From: Lepeophtheirus salmonis
Taxonomy: Eukaryota; Arthropoda; Copepoda; Siphonostomatoida; Caligidae
Length of the DNA stretch: 64,000 nucleotides
Reading direction: 5' to 3'
Assembly (NCBI RefSeq): GCF_016086655.4
Contig: NC_052132.2
Span: forward strand, 7,814,805 to 7,878,804
Made by a program: the position numbers and the translations under genes. Below are positions 25,590 to 36,318 of this stretch, piece after piece. Below the pieces are notes generated by a model that was not told where the DNA came from, made no database searches, and was given only the letters and a program-made list of their open reading frames with translations. Every line of letters starts with the position of its first letter. Within the stretch, counting starts at the first letter, position 1.

Positions 25590-26092
25590 CAGTGATGGGT
25601 AGCAACCTTAACTTCATGACCTCTTTGAGAAGGTGGTACTCGTCATCGTGTATGAGAAAACTGCCATGTTGCCTTCACATCCCTCCTAATGGTCCTAGTT
25701 GCATCGTTGGTGAGGTAATTCATTGATTTGGTGGGGTCCTCCTTGATATTCTTTGGTAAGCAAAACATGAACTCCAGGTCCCCCTCTAAAGTGTGCCCTC
25801 TACTTCTTGCTTTCAAAAAAAGGTCTTCTCCATCATTCTTGATCTTGGCTACCTTGAAAACCAGACTCCTAGATTACTTTACAATGTTCATAATACCTCA
25901 CTTCATCAACCTCAGCAACCAGGAGAATTCAAATGCGCTGCTTTTTGCTCATTCATGATGACAAGTTGACGAAATGTTTATAGAAATTTGTTTATGCACA
26001 AAGGATAGCTGAACCAGAATGTCAAAAAATAATCCCTAGACCTTCCTTACTTAATATTAGTCAACAGCCCACGTTTTGTCCATTCTACCCTG
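25590..26092 (-). mobile_element. Mariner family A relic, copy 1 (5' part)
   Basis: The 5' terminus on the minus strand is CAGGGTAGAATGGACAAAAC next to TA at 26093-26094. It shares terminus, leader and N-terminal coding sequence with 28205-28560 and 46687-47750. The distal end near 25590 is approximate; a possible CAGTGATGGGTAGC there resembles a terminus only loosely. Confidence 0.75.
25600..25956 (-). pseudogene. Mariner transposase N-terminal relic (family A, copy 1)
   Basis: ATG at 25954-25956 (MNEQKAAHLNSPG, then a stop). Downstream in other frames the helix-turn-helix section SRSLVFKVAKIKNDGEDLF and the second DNA-binding section IKEDPTKSMNYL, then TRTIRRDVKATWQFSHTR are clear. Nothing of the catalytic domain follows before the element ends. 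Only a DNA-binding domain was ever left here, and it is frameshifted. Confidence 0.75.
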
Positions 26093-26094
26093 TA

Positions 26095-27715
26095 AATCAA
26101 CCTCAAGTGATGTTTGTTTCAAATAAATTGAAACCAAAATAGTATTGTTGAAAAATAATATTTTAAAAATAATTTTACAATTTTGAAAATAAAAATATAA
26201 TTTACTCTTTAAGTTACACAACTCAACAGAAAAATATCTTTTAAACTAAATGATCAAATTTATTATTACTTAAAGATTTGATCCCAAATGTATAATTAGT
26301 TTTTTCATAGCAAATATGGGTTTTGAGAATTTTTAACTAGAATTTTATGCTCTCATTATCAATATTATTTTTCTTATATTTAACCCATTTTTTTGCAGAA
26401 AAGAAAAGACTATGCAGAAATTTGTATCTGAAAAGTTGTTCACAAATAAGAAATTGAGGTAAATATTTATAAATAGTTTCAGTAAAAAATGGCTTAATAT
26501 ATGAGAAAAACATTGATAGATGGGAGTATACATTTCTTTTATTGCGGTCCGCGCACTTAGATGTTTCTCTTTACCTTCATTGTACTGGGCAATCTTGATA
26601 CATGGATAATAAAAAATAGAAAAAGTATTATTCAAAAATGGTTTTATTTTTGTTTAATTTATTTTTTTGCATTGAATGATGTGTTTAATCTATGCGTTTT
26701 GTCCAAAAACTACACAAAATCCTCATAAAAGACCATTTGGAAAAACTTTAAAGGCATTCAGGCAGGTTATAGGACATCCTTAGATCCCCCCAAAAAAAAA
26801 AAATGATGTTGAGCTTTTCAATGCAGAAACATATGAAATTTAAAAAAGTATGTTTTTGAATAAGTCTAATGTGACATTACTGTTCAAAAGTTTGAAATGA
26901 TAAGTTAAATAAAGCTTTAGATATTTCACTTAACGTAGTTGACCTTATTTTTTCTACGTTTTTTCAAGCGCACTGTGCACGAAGTAGATTTCTTTCTCTA
27001 GGAGCACCCTGAATTTTACATTATCGACATGGAGTTAAAAAAAAATCCAAAGAGTCTTTGTCCACTAAGCAACATCGCTCCTCAACAACTTACATGCAGA
27101 CTTTGTTTTATGGAGTACAACTTTCAACACAAAATTTAGAAAATTACGTCATCGGCAAGGGAAATTTGTTGATGATGTAATGACACGGCAATTACATGTT
27201 CAATAACAATACAGATATAACAAAAAAATCTATTATAAGAGTGTATAGCAACTATTAGACATTGCCTTCCATTTAGTTTCATTTATTATTAAAAAACGAT
27301 ATTTGTAAGAAAAAAAAATTGAATTATTTTCTTACTTTATCAAAGAAGTTCCGAGAATATTGTTAACCTATTATGTACCCTAAATACCTGGTTACTGTAT
27401 TTAAAGTAGGCAACATATGGTAGTTGGATAGATGGTACAAAAATAGTTTTAACATCGAAGGATACACTTATAAATATTTATATATACTTGTATATGCAAA
27501 AATAAATCCCTCAAATCACCACATACGGTTAAAAAAAATATGATAATTTTGAGTAATTGGGATATTATCAAATATTTTAGTTTCCTTACAGAATTGAATA
27601 TTGAGTACGTTACGCATTTGGATCGAATAAATATGTGACAGCAGAAGAAACAAGAATTTGAGCCCTTGCTTGTTTTGTAAGCTTTCCCTTTAAAAAAAAA
27701 AAAAGAAGCTATACA
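26095..27715. other. AT-rich sequence, no gene seen
   Basis: No coding signal. At 26985-27012 the sequence reads CTTTCTCTAGGAGCACCCTG, which resembles an inverted mariner terminus (CAGGGTG...), but no partner terminus or transposase was found nearby. Confidence 0.5.
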
Positions 27716-27724
27716 TGGGATTAA

Positions 27725-28200
27725 GGTGTTGAAACTAGGTAGGTCACTCCATTACTTTAATGTGCTTCTTCTTGAGTCACTTCTTTTTACATTGGGCGGA
27801 TGTTTTGAAGCATTTTCATCCTGGAAGACCTATTACACGACCCATTTTATGTGCCATGCCCTGTGGGAAGGAGGTTGTCGTTCAAGATTTCCCAGTATAT
27901 GGCTACGTTTATCCATCTGTCGATGCAAAGAATTTTTCCTTCCTCTTTAACAGAGTAACACCCCCAAATCATTATGTTTCCACGACTATGCTTGACGGTA
28001 GGGGGTTTGACGTGAACATAATTCCCATAAGTGCTTCCATCTATCTTTCTCTCGTCTCATCCCCCCCAAAAAAAAAAAAAAATCTTCAAACGGTCAGGTG
28101 ACCATGTTAATTTTCGGTTTTTCTTTTCTTACATACGATCAGTATGTTATTTGAATCTATATCCAGGTATCTCGAAGTATGAGAACGATCCTTAATGAAC
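27725..28200 (-). pseudogene. Tc1-type transposase relic (catalytic region)
   Basis: Minus-strand reading gives VKPPTVKHSRGNIMIWGCYS, then KILCIDRWINVAIYWEILND and NLLPTGHGT, followed after stops and frameshifts by QCKKK and KKHIKVMEWPT. This is the Tc1 order: K-P-T-V-K-H, M-V-W-G-C, Y..IL..NLLP, then ...HI.V..WP. It covers the region after the first catalytic aspartate to just before the third. The second-aspartate segment is not legible. A homopolymer (28071-28083) lies where the first aspartate should be. It abuts a mariner N-terminal relic in the same orientation. Confidence 0.75.
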
Positions 28201-28204
28201 CTTT

Positions 28205-28560
28205 ATGACCATAAACGCCACGGAAAAGTTATTGGTCTAGCCATTTTTCGATTTGCTGGGCTCTTTTTCTCCAAACTGGGCATGAAAAATTATGCTCTAC
28301 ACTTCTTGCTTTCTTGAAGAAGTCCTCTCTATCATTCTTCATCATGATGACCTTGAAAAACAGGCTTGTGGAACATTTTACAACGTCTGCAATCCTCGCC
28401 CCCCCCCTCCCCCCAAACTTCAGCATCTAGGCGATCTGAGATAATCTGCCTTTTGTCTTTTTACTTACACATGATGACGAGATAAGGAATGGTTTATCAA
28501 AGTTTTGTTTATGCACAAGGAATGGCTCAACCAGAATTTCAAAAAAAAAATCACTAAACC
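28205..28560 (-). pseudogene. Mariner transposase N-terminal relic (family A, copy 2)
   Basis: Minus-strand ATG at 28470-28472 (MCK, stop, KDKRQIISDRLDAEVW), then a frameshift in an expanded C run (28398-28415 on the plus strand) into ADVVKCSTSLFFKVIMMKND, REDFFKKARSVEHN and a stop at 28229. The leader upstream (28480-28560) matches copies at 25957-26060 and 47606-47720. The catalytic part is absent and replaced by a Tc1 relic at about 28200. The 5' terminus is not legible. Confidence 0.72.
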
Positions 28561-28564
28561 TTCC

Positions 28565-29165
28565 AATATTTGGAAGAAAATTAACATTAATTATTTATTT
28601 TAAATTAATATACATATACGAGTATCTTTCATTGTATCATGCCATCAACTTAAAGTTAATTAAGGAATAAAGTGAAAAAAGTCACACAGTGAAATCATTT
28701 ATATGATCTATATAAGTATATACTTAATCAATAAAATTTATTTTACTACATGCGAAAAAAAAATGAATATAAAATTAGCATAATGAAATGTCTTCCATTT
28801 AAAAATAATGGAGCTGAAAAATATTTTTACAGCATATTTATTCTAAATGCATACAGTTTATGAAAATGACATCGTTAAGTGTTTTCTCAGATTTTTAGAA
28901 ATTGAATAAATATAATGAAGTTAAAAGTATATTTTTATATTTTTCAAGTACAATTTATTTAGTATGTATAATGGATTGACGGTCTGCTTATTAATTAACA
29001 TTGTAGTATGTGTTAAGATACTTAAGAAATTTAATTATGGTTTTGAACCTTTCTTTGACTTAAAAGACTTAAACCAATCTGAATTACTTCAGGGTGAATA
29101 TTTTAAAATATCAAGTTACCTTAGTATTAAAAGTAAGGACTCATAAACAAACAAAAAACTTTCAA
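28565..29165. other. AT-rich sequence, no gene seen
   Basis: Only A/T-rich sequence and a 60-codon plus frame (28964-29146) with no recognisable domain. Confidence 0.5.
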
Positions 29166-29169
29166 AAAA

Positions 29170-29460
29170 TAATAGTTGTTAACATGCAGACATACTAGCA
29201 AAAGGTATCCGATTTGCTCCACGCTCAAGTGAGTGCCTAGGAGATAGATGATTTAGATCGTAGGATGCTCCCAGAGTCTTGCTTACAAGATTAAAAACAT
29301 TGTAGCGTGAGGCGAAAGATGTCCTGGCAGTAGTAGGCAACGTAAAATTGGGATCATGGAGGACGTGGATACTCTGATCACTGGAAATCCGGCCAATTCG
29401 ATGTGGCAGGATGCCAAGGCTCTCAATGTCATTGATTAGATTGTTAGTTCTTACTGACAT
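29170..29460 (+). pseudogene. Mariner transposase N-terminal relic, partner of 2709-3240
   Basis: Plus-strand frames read SDLLHAQVSA, IVGCSQSLAYKIKN-like helix-turn-helix residues after a frameshift, and RKIGIMEDVDTLITGNPANS, then MWQDAKALNVID. These match the element at 2709-2935 in order and phase breaks (there DLLHAQVSF, GLFYMIKRIVVSNQ, RQNIGIIENVYIMI). The 93-codon minus-strand frame over the same DNA is a shadow. The catalytic part is not present downstream. Confidence 0.7.
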
Positions 29461-29464
29461 TGTA

Positions 29465-32400
29465 ATTGTTTGTGATTTGTTACACCTGGATTGTCAAGAC
29501 ACAGAAACGTTTGGCAATATCCATTGTTTTGTCTCCAGCGTCATGTGTGCAATTATTTTCTTTGTTAGCTCCTCCATGATTTCATAGTGTGTTTGTTTAT
29601 TATACTAGGAAGATACTAAAGGCTGCAAATAACGCCTCTTTTATTGTTTAAATCTATCCTATGTTCTATTAATTTTTTGTTAAGTTATATTTAACATTTG
29701 GTACATAATGTAATAAATATCATTTTTTTCCAAATGTTACAAACGGTCCTTCAGCAAAATATTCCTTCGAAAAATTGTCCAAAATTAAAATAGTTTAAGT
29801 TAATTGTCCTAGAACCCTCAAAGTCATATAAGAGTTTGTAGTGTGATGACATTTAACTAATTTTTTACTTATTAATGGATTTTTTTAGTTTTATTTATAA
29901 TTAAATATTATGTACAAATAACAATTAAGCACTAAAAAAACTTCAGAATAAAATATGGTTGATTTAAAAAAAGAATTTAAATGCGTCTACTACGGTTCCT
30001 GTCTTGATCATTATCTAAATTATACCTCATAAAAAAATTAACACTAATATTTCCTCTTTTTCTTTCTGTTTATTCAAACATGAATATTTTATTGGTATGT
30101 TTTACTTTACAATGTAACACCTGAAAACTTGCATTTTTTTTAGTTTATGGAGTGTTTTTTTTTCTCAAGTTACTTTTAAGTTTTTCCCTCAGATTTTTTG
30201 TAAATATATTATGCACATGTTATTTTTGTTTTTCAACAAGGGGTTTAAAAAAATCAATAGATTGATTGCATGACTGTAAATAGTTTTAAAGATAACATTT
30301 TTGTTTTGATGTTAAACATCAGTAAACTTTTTTCCTTTTCCTATTCTTCCCCTGTAAAGAAAAAGTTAATTAATTAAAAGTGTAATTCAACAACAACAAA
30401 AAAGACGTTTAAAACTATAATTATTTTTATATCAAAGTGTACCTGTACAAAAATATATTAATCAAATTCATTGAAATATAACATTTAGCATTACGATTTG
30501 TAAATGAACATTTTGTTGTATAGTATTCAAGAACACCAAATGAAGTTATAAGCGTAAGCCATTTTTAGGCTCGGAGAAAATATTTTTACATCTTGAAAGT
30601 TTATATTTTATACAATTACTAATGAGTATATTTATGTCATTATAGAATCCATAAATATTTTTATTATAATTAACACTTAAACAAATAACAGTATTACATG
30701 CAGTACCTTTATTTTAATCCTCTGTTACTTCCTTGGGAGTTTATTTACCCTAAAGACTTAAATTTCCTTATTTATGAGTTATGAACAAATTGTATATTTT
30801 ATTATCGAGTTTTCAAATCGATGCATAGGAAAAGAAGTAGGTGAGAAAATTTCTGATTTTGTATAAAAAATGTCTTTTTTTAAGTTTATATATATATTTT
30901 TTTTTAATTTTTTATAATTTTTACCATGAAATACCACACTTTTTTAATATTTTAATCAACTTACTAATACAACATTAAAACATAGATCTATTAAAGAAAG
31001 TTAATTCTAATTACCTCAAAAATGACAAAATCCTTATACAATTATATATGTACAAAATATGATCAGAAAGTAATATCAGTAAATTTAAGAATGAATGTAT
31101 TGTCTTGTGTAATCAAATTCTAATAGTGAATAAATAAATTTAAAGTTAGTAAATATTTCCTCACTTTGCAGAAAGACAATGCTTGGCTCGAAACAATAAA
31201 AACTGACTGTGGCAAAGTTTAAAGTATCTCATGTTATTTTTTTGTGGTATAATTTGGTAAAAACTAGACATTTTTAGGCCTTTTTGTACCCTCTCAAGTA
31301 TATTGCTATGAGTATAAAAATTATGTTATTTAAAAATACTATGCATCTTGTTTTTACTAATTTAAGGGATCTAGAATGCACTCCATGTTTTGCAGTTTCA
31401 CTGTTTAATCAAACAGAAAGTAAGATAATAATCCCTTTTATTTTTATTAACTATCCCTTCATCTAATCTCAAATGTGAAAAAAACAGTGTTAAAGGATGA
31501 ATACAAACTTTATAAAGAAGACTGACTAGTTGATATACTCCCAAAGCTCAATCCCATATCCAAGGAGATTCCTAACCTTACAAAGATCATATGCAAAATT
31601 TACCAGAGCAGAACATTTGGTAAAAGTCTGAGGACATCCTGTCTGGACGATTTTATAGATTCATAATTAAGAATATTAAAGCATCTGCAAACTATAAATA
31701 CTATATATACTTTGTTAAACCTATTTAGGAATAAGTATCAAACTTAGAATGCCGAAATTTTATATTGCGTCTTTAACATAATTTTATGCATGTTGTAAGT
31801 CTAGACTAAGAATTAGAGTTGACTCTCGGTCCGGTACTGCTCTGTCCTGCATATCAGTCCTAATAAATTATAAAGTTTGGTCCTTGATGACGTCATTCAA
31901 CTATATTTCTTCAATTTCATAATCAGTTCTAGTACTGAAGAGTCCAAAGCACGACTATCTTAAGGACAGTCGCAAGGACCAATAGGACCGGTCCTAAGAC
32001 TAGATTGGACCGAATAAAAAAAGGGCTGACAATGTTGTGTCGGTGTTTTTTGTTTTGTTTTTTAACTGGGATGATAAAATTCAATCAGGAAAATTAAAAA
32101 AATGTAATTAAATATTAATATGCTAATAAAACAAAAAACCGAATATCATAAAGCAGGTCTGTAAAAAGGTGATACAAAAAAATTTCGAAAATGATTATAT
32201 TAGTGGATTTTGTTTTAAAACTTTACCACTATTGTGTCTCCAACAACTCTAAATTAGGAGGATATAAACTAAAGTTTTAAGATTAGTAGTAAATTTATGA
32301 CTGATTGTAAGAAAAGATATATGTTTATACCTTATTCCCCAGAAAAATGCACTGTAATTGTTCGACAATAAGTTTATAATAAATATACGCAGTTTTTTGT

Positions 32401-34000
32401 TTTAAACTTCTTGTTTGCAATCATTCTTATTAAAACTGTGTGGTAATGGCTGTATAATTTTTAAACATATTAAATGATATTATATATTTCTATATAATAT
32501 CATAAATAGAATGATGTAATAAACTAAGTTTTACCAAACCCCAGTATTTAACTCGGTATAAATAGTCTCAGCCAATTATGATAAGTAATCTGTCTTCTAC
32601 CTATTAGAACGGAAAATATAACACAGCCCATTTTTGAGAATCAAAGAACAACCGTACCAGTTTTCTATAATAAAAACATACTTTTCAGGTTGCCAACAAC
32701 AAAATACTCGTACACCAAAAATTGATTAGTACTTACAGCCCCTACCTTAGGAGCTAGAACTCTGACTAAAAGTGTTAAAAATGACACTCTCCACTGCAAT
32801 GAATGGACGTTAATGAACAATTAAAGCTTGATATTTTGAACATGGAAGTCTTTTTTTTTTTAAGTAGAATGCAAAAAAAAACTATAATTAAATGATAAAA
32901 GTAGTCTGATTTCAATCTGCCATATCAGATTGGTCCAAAAGTAGACTTAATCTGATTTAACTAGCACATATAACTATATTGTAAATCCCCCGCTATATCG
33001 AGTTTAAAATTATCCCCGTCAATTATATCCCACTATCTCATTTGTATTCTTTTAAAACATAAAACACCCAAAAACATTTTTTTTTGTAAATATCTAAACA
33101 TTTGGAGACCTTAAACTAACACGTAATGGTAATAATTACTTTTTACAATTAAGCCCAGTCCAAGCTTTTTAATATCTAAAATACACTTTTATATTCAAGC
33201 CAAGGCAACCGTTGGCATAGGCTTGTTTACACCTTTAATAAATAGAATCCCGAATTTTAAAAAGGAAAGGAAAAACAACAACTTTGTAACAAAATAAATA
33301 TATATTAAGGACGAGCAATATATCATAATACAGTGTATGTTATCACAGAAGACAACATTCAAAATCTTTTTTATTATTTTGTCTTGTGTTTTTCTTTCCG
33401 TCTGTTTGTACTTACGCACACATTTTGCACATTTGTAATTATAAGACTTCCTCTAATGATAACAATTTATTTATTTGTTCTTTTAATTGGCCCGTCTTAT
33501 ACGAAGCATTTCATTTGTAATTTTGTTGAATAAGTTTTTATTTGCATTCATATTTTCTAACCCACATAACATTATATTTCAAGTTTAATTTTTGAAGGGA
33601 AAATGAGTGTAGTTGATCATTTTCGTTTATTTGAAAAACATACACGGGAACAAACATCAAGATTAAGGGAAAAAATCTTTTTTTCATTTCTTCGCTTGAG
33701 TGTTTTCACGATACTAATATTTTTGTACCGGGACCCTGTGCCTATAACGTTAATCCTTGACTAAAAGTACAGATAAAAATGTGATAAAAGGCAATGGGCA
33801 AACATTTGCTATTTATAATAGCACCTGCACTAATGAACGGAGGTGAAGGGGGTCAAGTCATAAATTTATTGATTATCCCACTTTATCGATCTCCCTGTCT
33901 GTTCTATTCCACTATATTTTTAATTTGAAAGAATTATTTATATAATTAATTGCAATCAAATGCAAGGTTGAATATGAGGAAATTTGGTTACTGAGAAGAG
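29465..34000. other. AT-rich sequence, no gene seen
   Basis: Long stretch of A/T-rich DNA. The only structured part is a G/C-richer block at 31820-32020 with GGACC words (listed separately). ORFs at 31284-31466, 33195-33419 and 33333-33533 are Phe/Ile/Leu-rich, overlap on opposite strands and look like chance. Confidence 0.5.
31820..32020. repeat. GGACC-rich repeat fragment
   Basis: Contains CTCGGTCCGGTACTG, AAGGACAGTCGCAAGGACCA and GGACCGGTCCTAAGACTAG, then ATTGGACCGAATAAA. The last part resembles 60798-60838 (CAGTCCGACAGTCCAAAG, then ACTAGACTGAATAAA), suggesting a dispersed element whose end contains this motif. The GGTCC and GGACC words at its two sides allow partial fold-back. Type unknown. 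Confidence 0.35.
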
Positions 34001-34018
34001 CTCAACTTGATGATTGAG

Positions 34019-34261
34019 TTAATACTCATGCTTCGTAATGTCCTCTTCATTCTCCTTATTCTCCATAACTGCAGGGCTAATTTCCTCCATTGCTATCTTG
34101 GTAGCTGTTTTCACCACCACCTCCGAATTGTCCGGGATCATTGCTGCAATATCGAACTCTGTATCCTCTACCCGAGATCCACGACAACCTCCTTCATGGA
34201 AATCTCTACTTACATACTTGTAACATTCAATTTGTCCATGGCACCTTTGCGTCCTTGGCGC
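34019..34261 (-). CDS. Candidate coding exon, unknown protein
   Basis: Open minus frame of 80 codons ending at TAA (34019-34021) and lacking its own ATG start: RCHGQIECYKYVSRDFHEGG, CRGSRVEDTEFDIAAMIPDN, SEVVVKTATKIAMEEISPAV, MENKENEEDITKHEY. It is acidic at the C-terminus, with even composition and markedly higher GC than its flanks. A perfect donor-like GTAAGT is embedded near 34206-34211 (minus), and the alternative frame entering it (ERLRLSDDDERQGRKGAMDK) is also well-composed, so the exon structure is unresolved. I do not recognise the protein. The plus-strand frames over it are shadows. Confidence 0.35.
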   Translation of the reverse strand, partial: APRTQRCHGQIECYKYVSRDFHEGGCRGSRVEDTEFDIAAMIPDNSEVVVKTATKIAMEEISPAVMENKENEEDITKHEY

Positions 34262-34309
34262 TCATCATCGTCAGAAAGGCGAAGTCTTTCATTTTTATAT
34301 GTACTAAGT

Positions 34310-35190
34310 ATACGCCTATGAAATAAGACTTTCCAGTTTGGCATTATAAATTGGTCAAAAAATCTTAATGCTAATTTCGGCATGTGTCAACGATATTTAA
34401 TTCATTGTTTGTATAGTTTCATTCAACAATGCACTTTTTTCGCCCGTAAAAATGTCTAATTTTGTGCCTACATGCTACGATGCGCAGAAATCATTGATTT
34501 TCTGTTACCAATTGAAGAAAAACGTCCATCTCAAGCCCATTAAATGCTTGTGAAAACTTACAGTGGGTATGCTCTAAGCAGAGCACAGTCCTTCATGTGG
34601 TTTGAAAAATTCCAAAGTGGTGATTTTGACGTGAAAAATGATCGCTTCGGACAGAAGCCAATGCTGTGTGTTTTCTGTGACCAGTGCGGTGTTATAAGGT
34701 ATGACATTCTACAACCCGGTCAAACCGTTAATGGTGATCGCTGCCAACAACAATTGGCTGATTTGAACCATGATATACGCCAAAAATGCCCAAAATATGA
34801 AACCAGCAACACAAGTTCATTTTCTTTGATGACAACTCACCACCGCAACGCCCTATAGCCACCCGCCAGCTTACTGAATCGTACAACTGGGACCATCCTG
34901 CTCATGCAACTTACCCACCAGACCTGGTGCCTTCTGATTATCACTTGTTTGTGTCGATGGGCCACGCATTAAATGATTTATGCTTCAATTGTCACGCTGA
35001 AGACAAAAAATGGATCGATGGTTGGTTTGCAGCCAAAGACGAATAATTTTTTTGGAAAGGCGTCCATAAATTGCCTGAAAGATGGGAAAATGTGTGGCTA
35101 GCCAAAGCACGTATTTAGAAAATTAAATTTGTAGCTATTTTTCCGCTATAAACGCTCAAAAAAATTTTAAAGTCCCATTTCATAGACGCA
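34310..35190 (+). mobile_element. Mos1-like (DD34D) mariner, internally deleted
   Basis: About 880 bp. The left terminus ACGCCTATGAAATAAGACTT and inverted right terminus GCGTCTATGAAATGGGACTT match at 16 of the 20 positions. The left flank has TA; the right flank appears mutated. An intact relative would be about 1.3 kb. Confidence 0.85.
34452..35118 (+). pseudogene. Mos1-like mariner transposase, deleted centre
   Basis: ATG at 34452 (MSNFVPTCYDAQKSLIFCYQ), frameshift, then the helix-turn-helix end MLVKTYSGYALSRAQSFMWF and FQSGDFDVKNDRFGQ. It then jumps directly to KPMLCVFCDQCGVIRYDIL, which in full-length relatives lies about 140 residues further on, beyond the first catalytic aspartate. Then QTVNGDRCQQQLADLNHDIR, the second aspartate (FDDNSPPQRP) and the third (YPPDLVPSDYHLF) with 34 residues between, and the tail FFWKGVHKLPERWEN. 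The first catalytic aspartate is lost, GKVILL-type sequence is altered, and a stop (TAA at 35044) breaks the tail. Inactive. Confidence 0.85.
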
Positions 35191-35192
35191 TT

Positions 35193-35288
35193 CCCCAGTA
35201 CATCCACTACAGGATCTATTGTGCTTAATTCATCTTCAAGCACACTGCAGAGATAAGTGTCTCGAAGGCCATAGACAAATAACTTTGT
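35193..35288 (-). CDS. Candidate coding segment beside mariner, unknown protein
   Basis: Minus frame reading KLFVYGLRDTYLCSVLEDEL, then STIDPVVDVLGN, which ends at the mariner boundary. Even composition. Together with 34019-34261 it could form part of one minus-strand gene with the mariner in the intervening intron. No convincing donor or acceptor was found, and joining the two frames straight across the excised element would meet a TAG. Confidence 0.25.
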
Positions 35289-35299
35289 TCATTCCAGAG

Positions 35300-36315
35300 A
35301 CGGCATCTTGAAAATGGGATAAATTTAATTATGGTTCTAGAAGGTACAAAGCAACGAAAAAACACCAGAATATTTTTATAACATTCCAAAATACCCTCAC
35401 AAAACCATAGCCTAACTTTAACAGTAATGAATTACTTGTAGATATGTAAATTTCTATTTCAAATCATAAACATATTCAGGCATAAAAAGAAGAAGTATAT
35501 ATGCATTTCCCTTTCTTTATAGTGAATATGATTTATGAACTGAAATGCATTGACAATATATTTTTGACTTTGATAAATTTGAGTAATACGAAATGAGTTA
35601 CACAATACAAACAGAACAAAAGTATATTGGATTTTCAATTGGTTGCAGTAAGCCATTAGTAGCTTTGTTGAAGTAATGTGCATACCGTTGAAATTTTGGC
35701 AATCCCCTGTAATTATATGTGTTCATTTGTTTAATAGGGTATTGTATGTTTTAATTGTAACTTTGTCACGAAAATGCTTATATAAAACGTTTAAATAGTA
35801 AAAAATAGCACAATATATTTACATTACGCTATTAATCAATTTTTTTGGATAAATTAATCAATAAATGTTATGTTATTTTTAACAAGGCACAAATTGGTAC
35901 ATTAAGGGTCCAGCTCCGACTCCAATATTTTGAAAGCCACAGAAAATAATATATTATTTAGCCTAGATAAGTACTATTGATTCATTTGAGTGTATAAACA
36001 AGAAAGTTAGATTTAATATTTAGCTTCAAGTAGTTATTAGTTATATGAAATAAATAATTTTGCCAGGTATAATGAAAGTACTTGGAATATAAAATCTTTA
36101 ACATGGAACAAGAAATGAAAGAGATCAAAAATTATATGGGGGGGGTTACATCTATTTCTTGTTGATTCAAAGTGTCTGAACATAAGTTATGGGCTCGTAA
36201 CCAAGGAACAGAGAAATACACAAGCATTTTCTGCAACGTTACATTTTTCAATGATAATATTGACTACTCACAGGACTGAGACGTAATGAACAAGATTGGC
36301 TAAGGCTACATTCTA
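35300..36315. other. AT-rich sequence, no gene seen
   Basis: No coding signal beyond the small segment above. A G run (GGGGGGG) is present at about 36139-36145. Confidence 0.5.
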
Positions 36316-36318
36316 CTA

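Noticed and set aside
29179..29460. 93-codon minus-strand ORF with similarity to the minus strand of 2.7-2.95 kb
   Set aside because: I first read this as a conserved unknown protein. The plus-strand frames give a mariner HTH (DLLHAQVS, SLAYKIKN) in both places, so the minus ORF is a shadow of a repeated transposase.
34007..34326. Three overlapping plus-strand ORFs, one hydrophobic
   Set aside because: Antisense of the better-composed minus-strand frame; the hydrophobic run is the complement of an acidic Glu/Asn-rich stretch.
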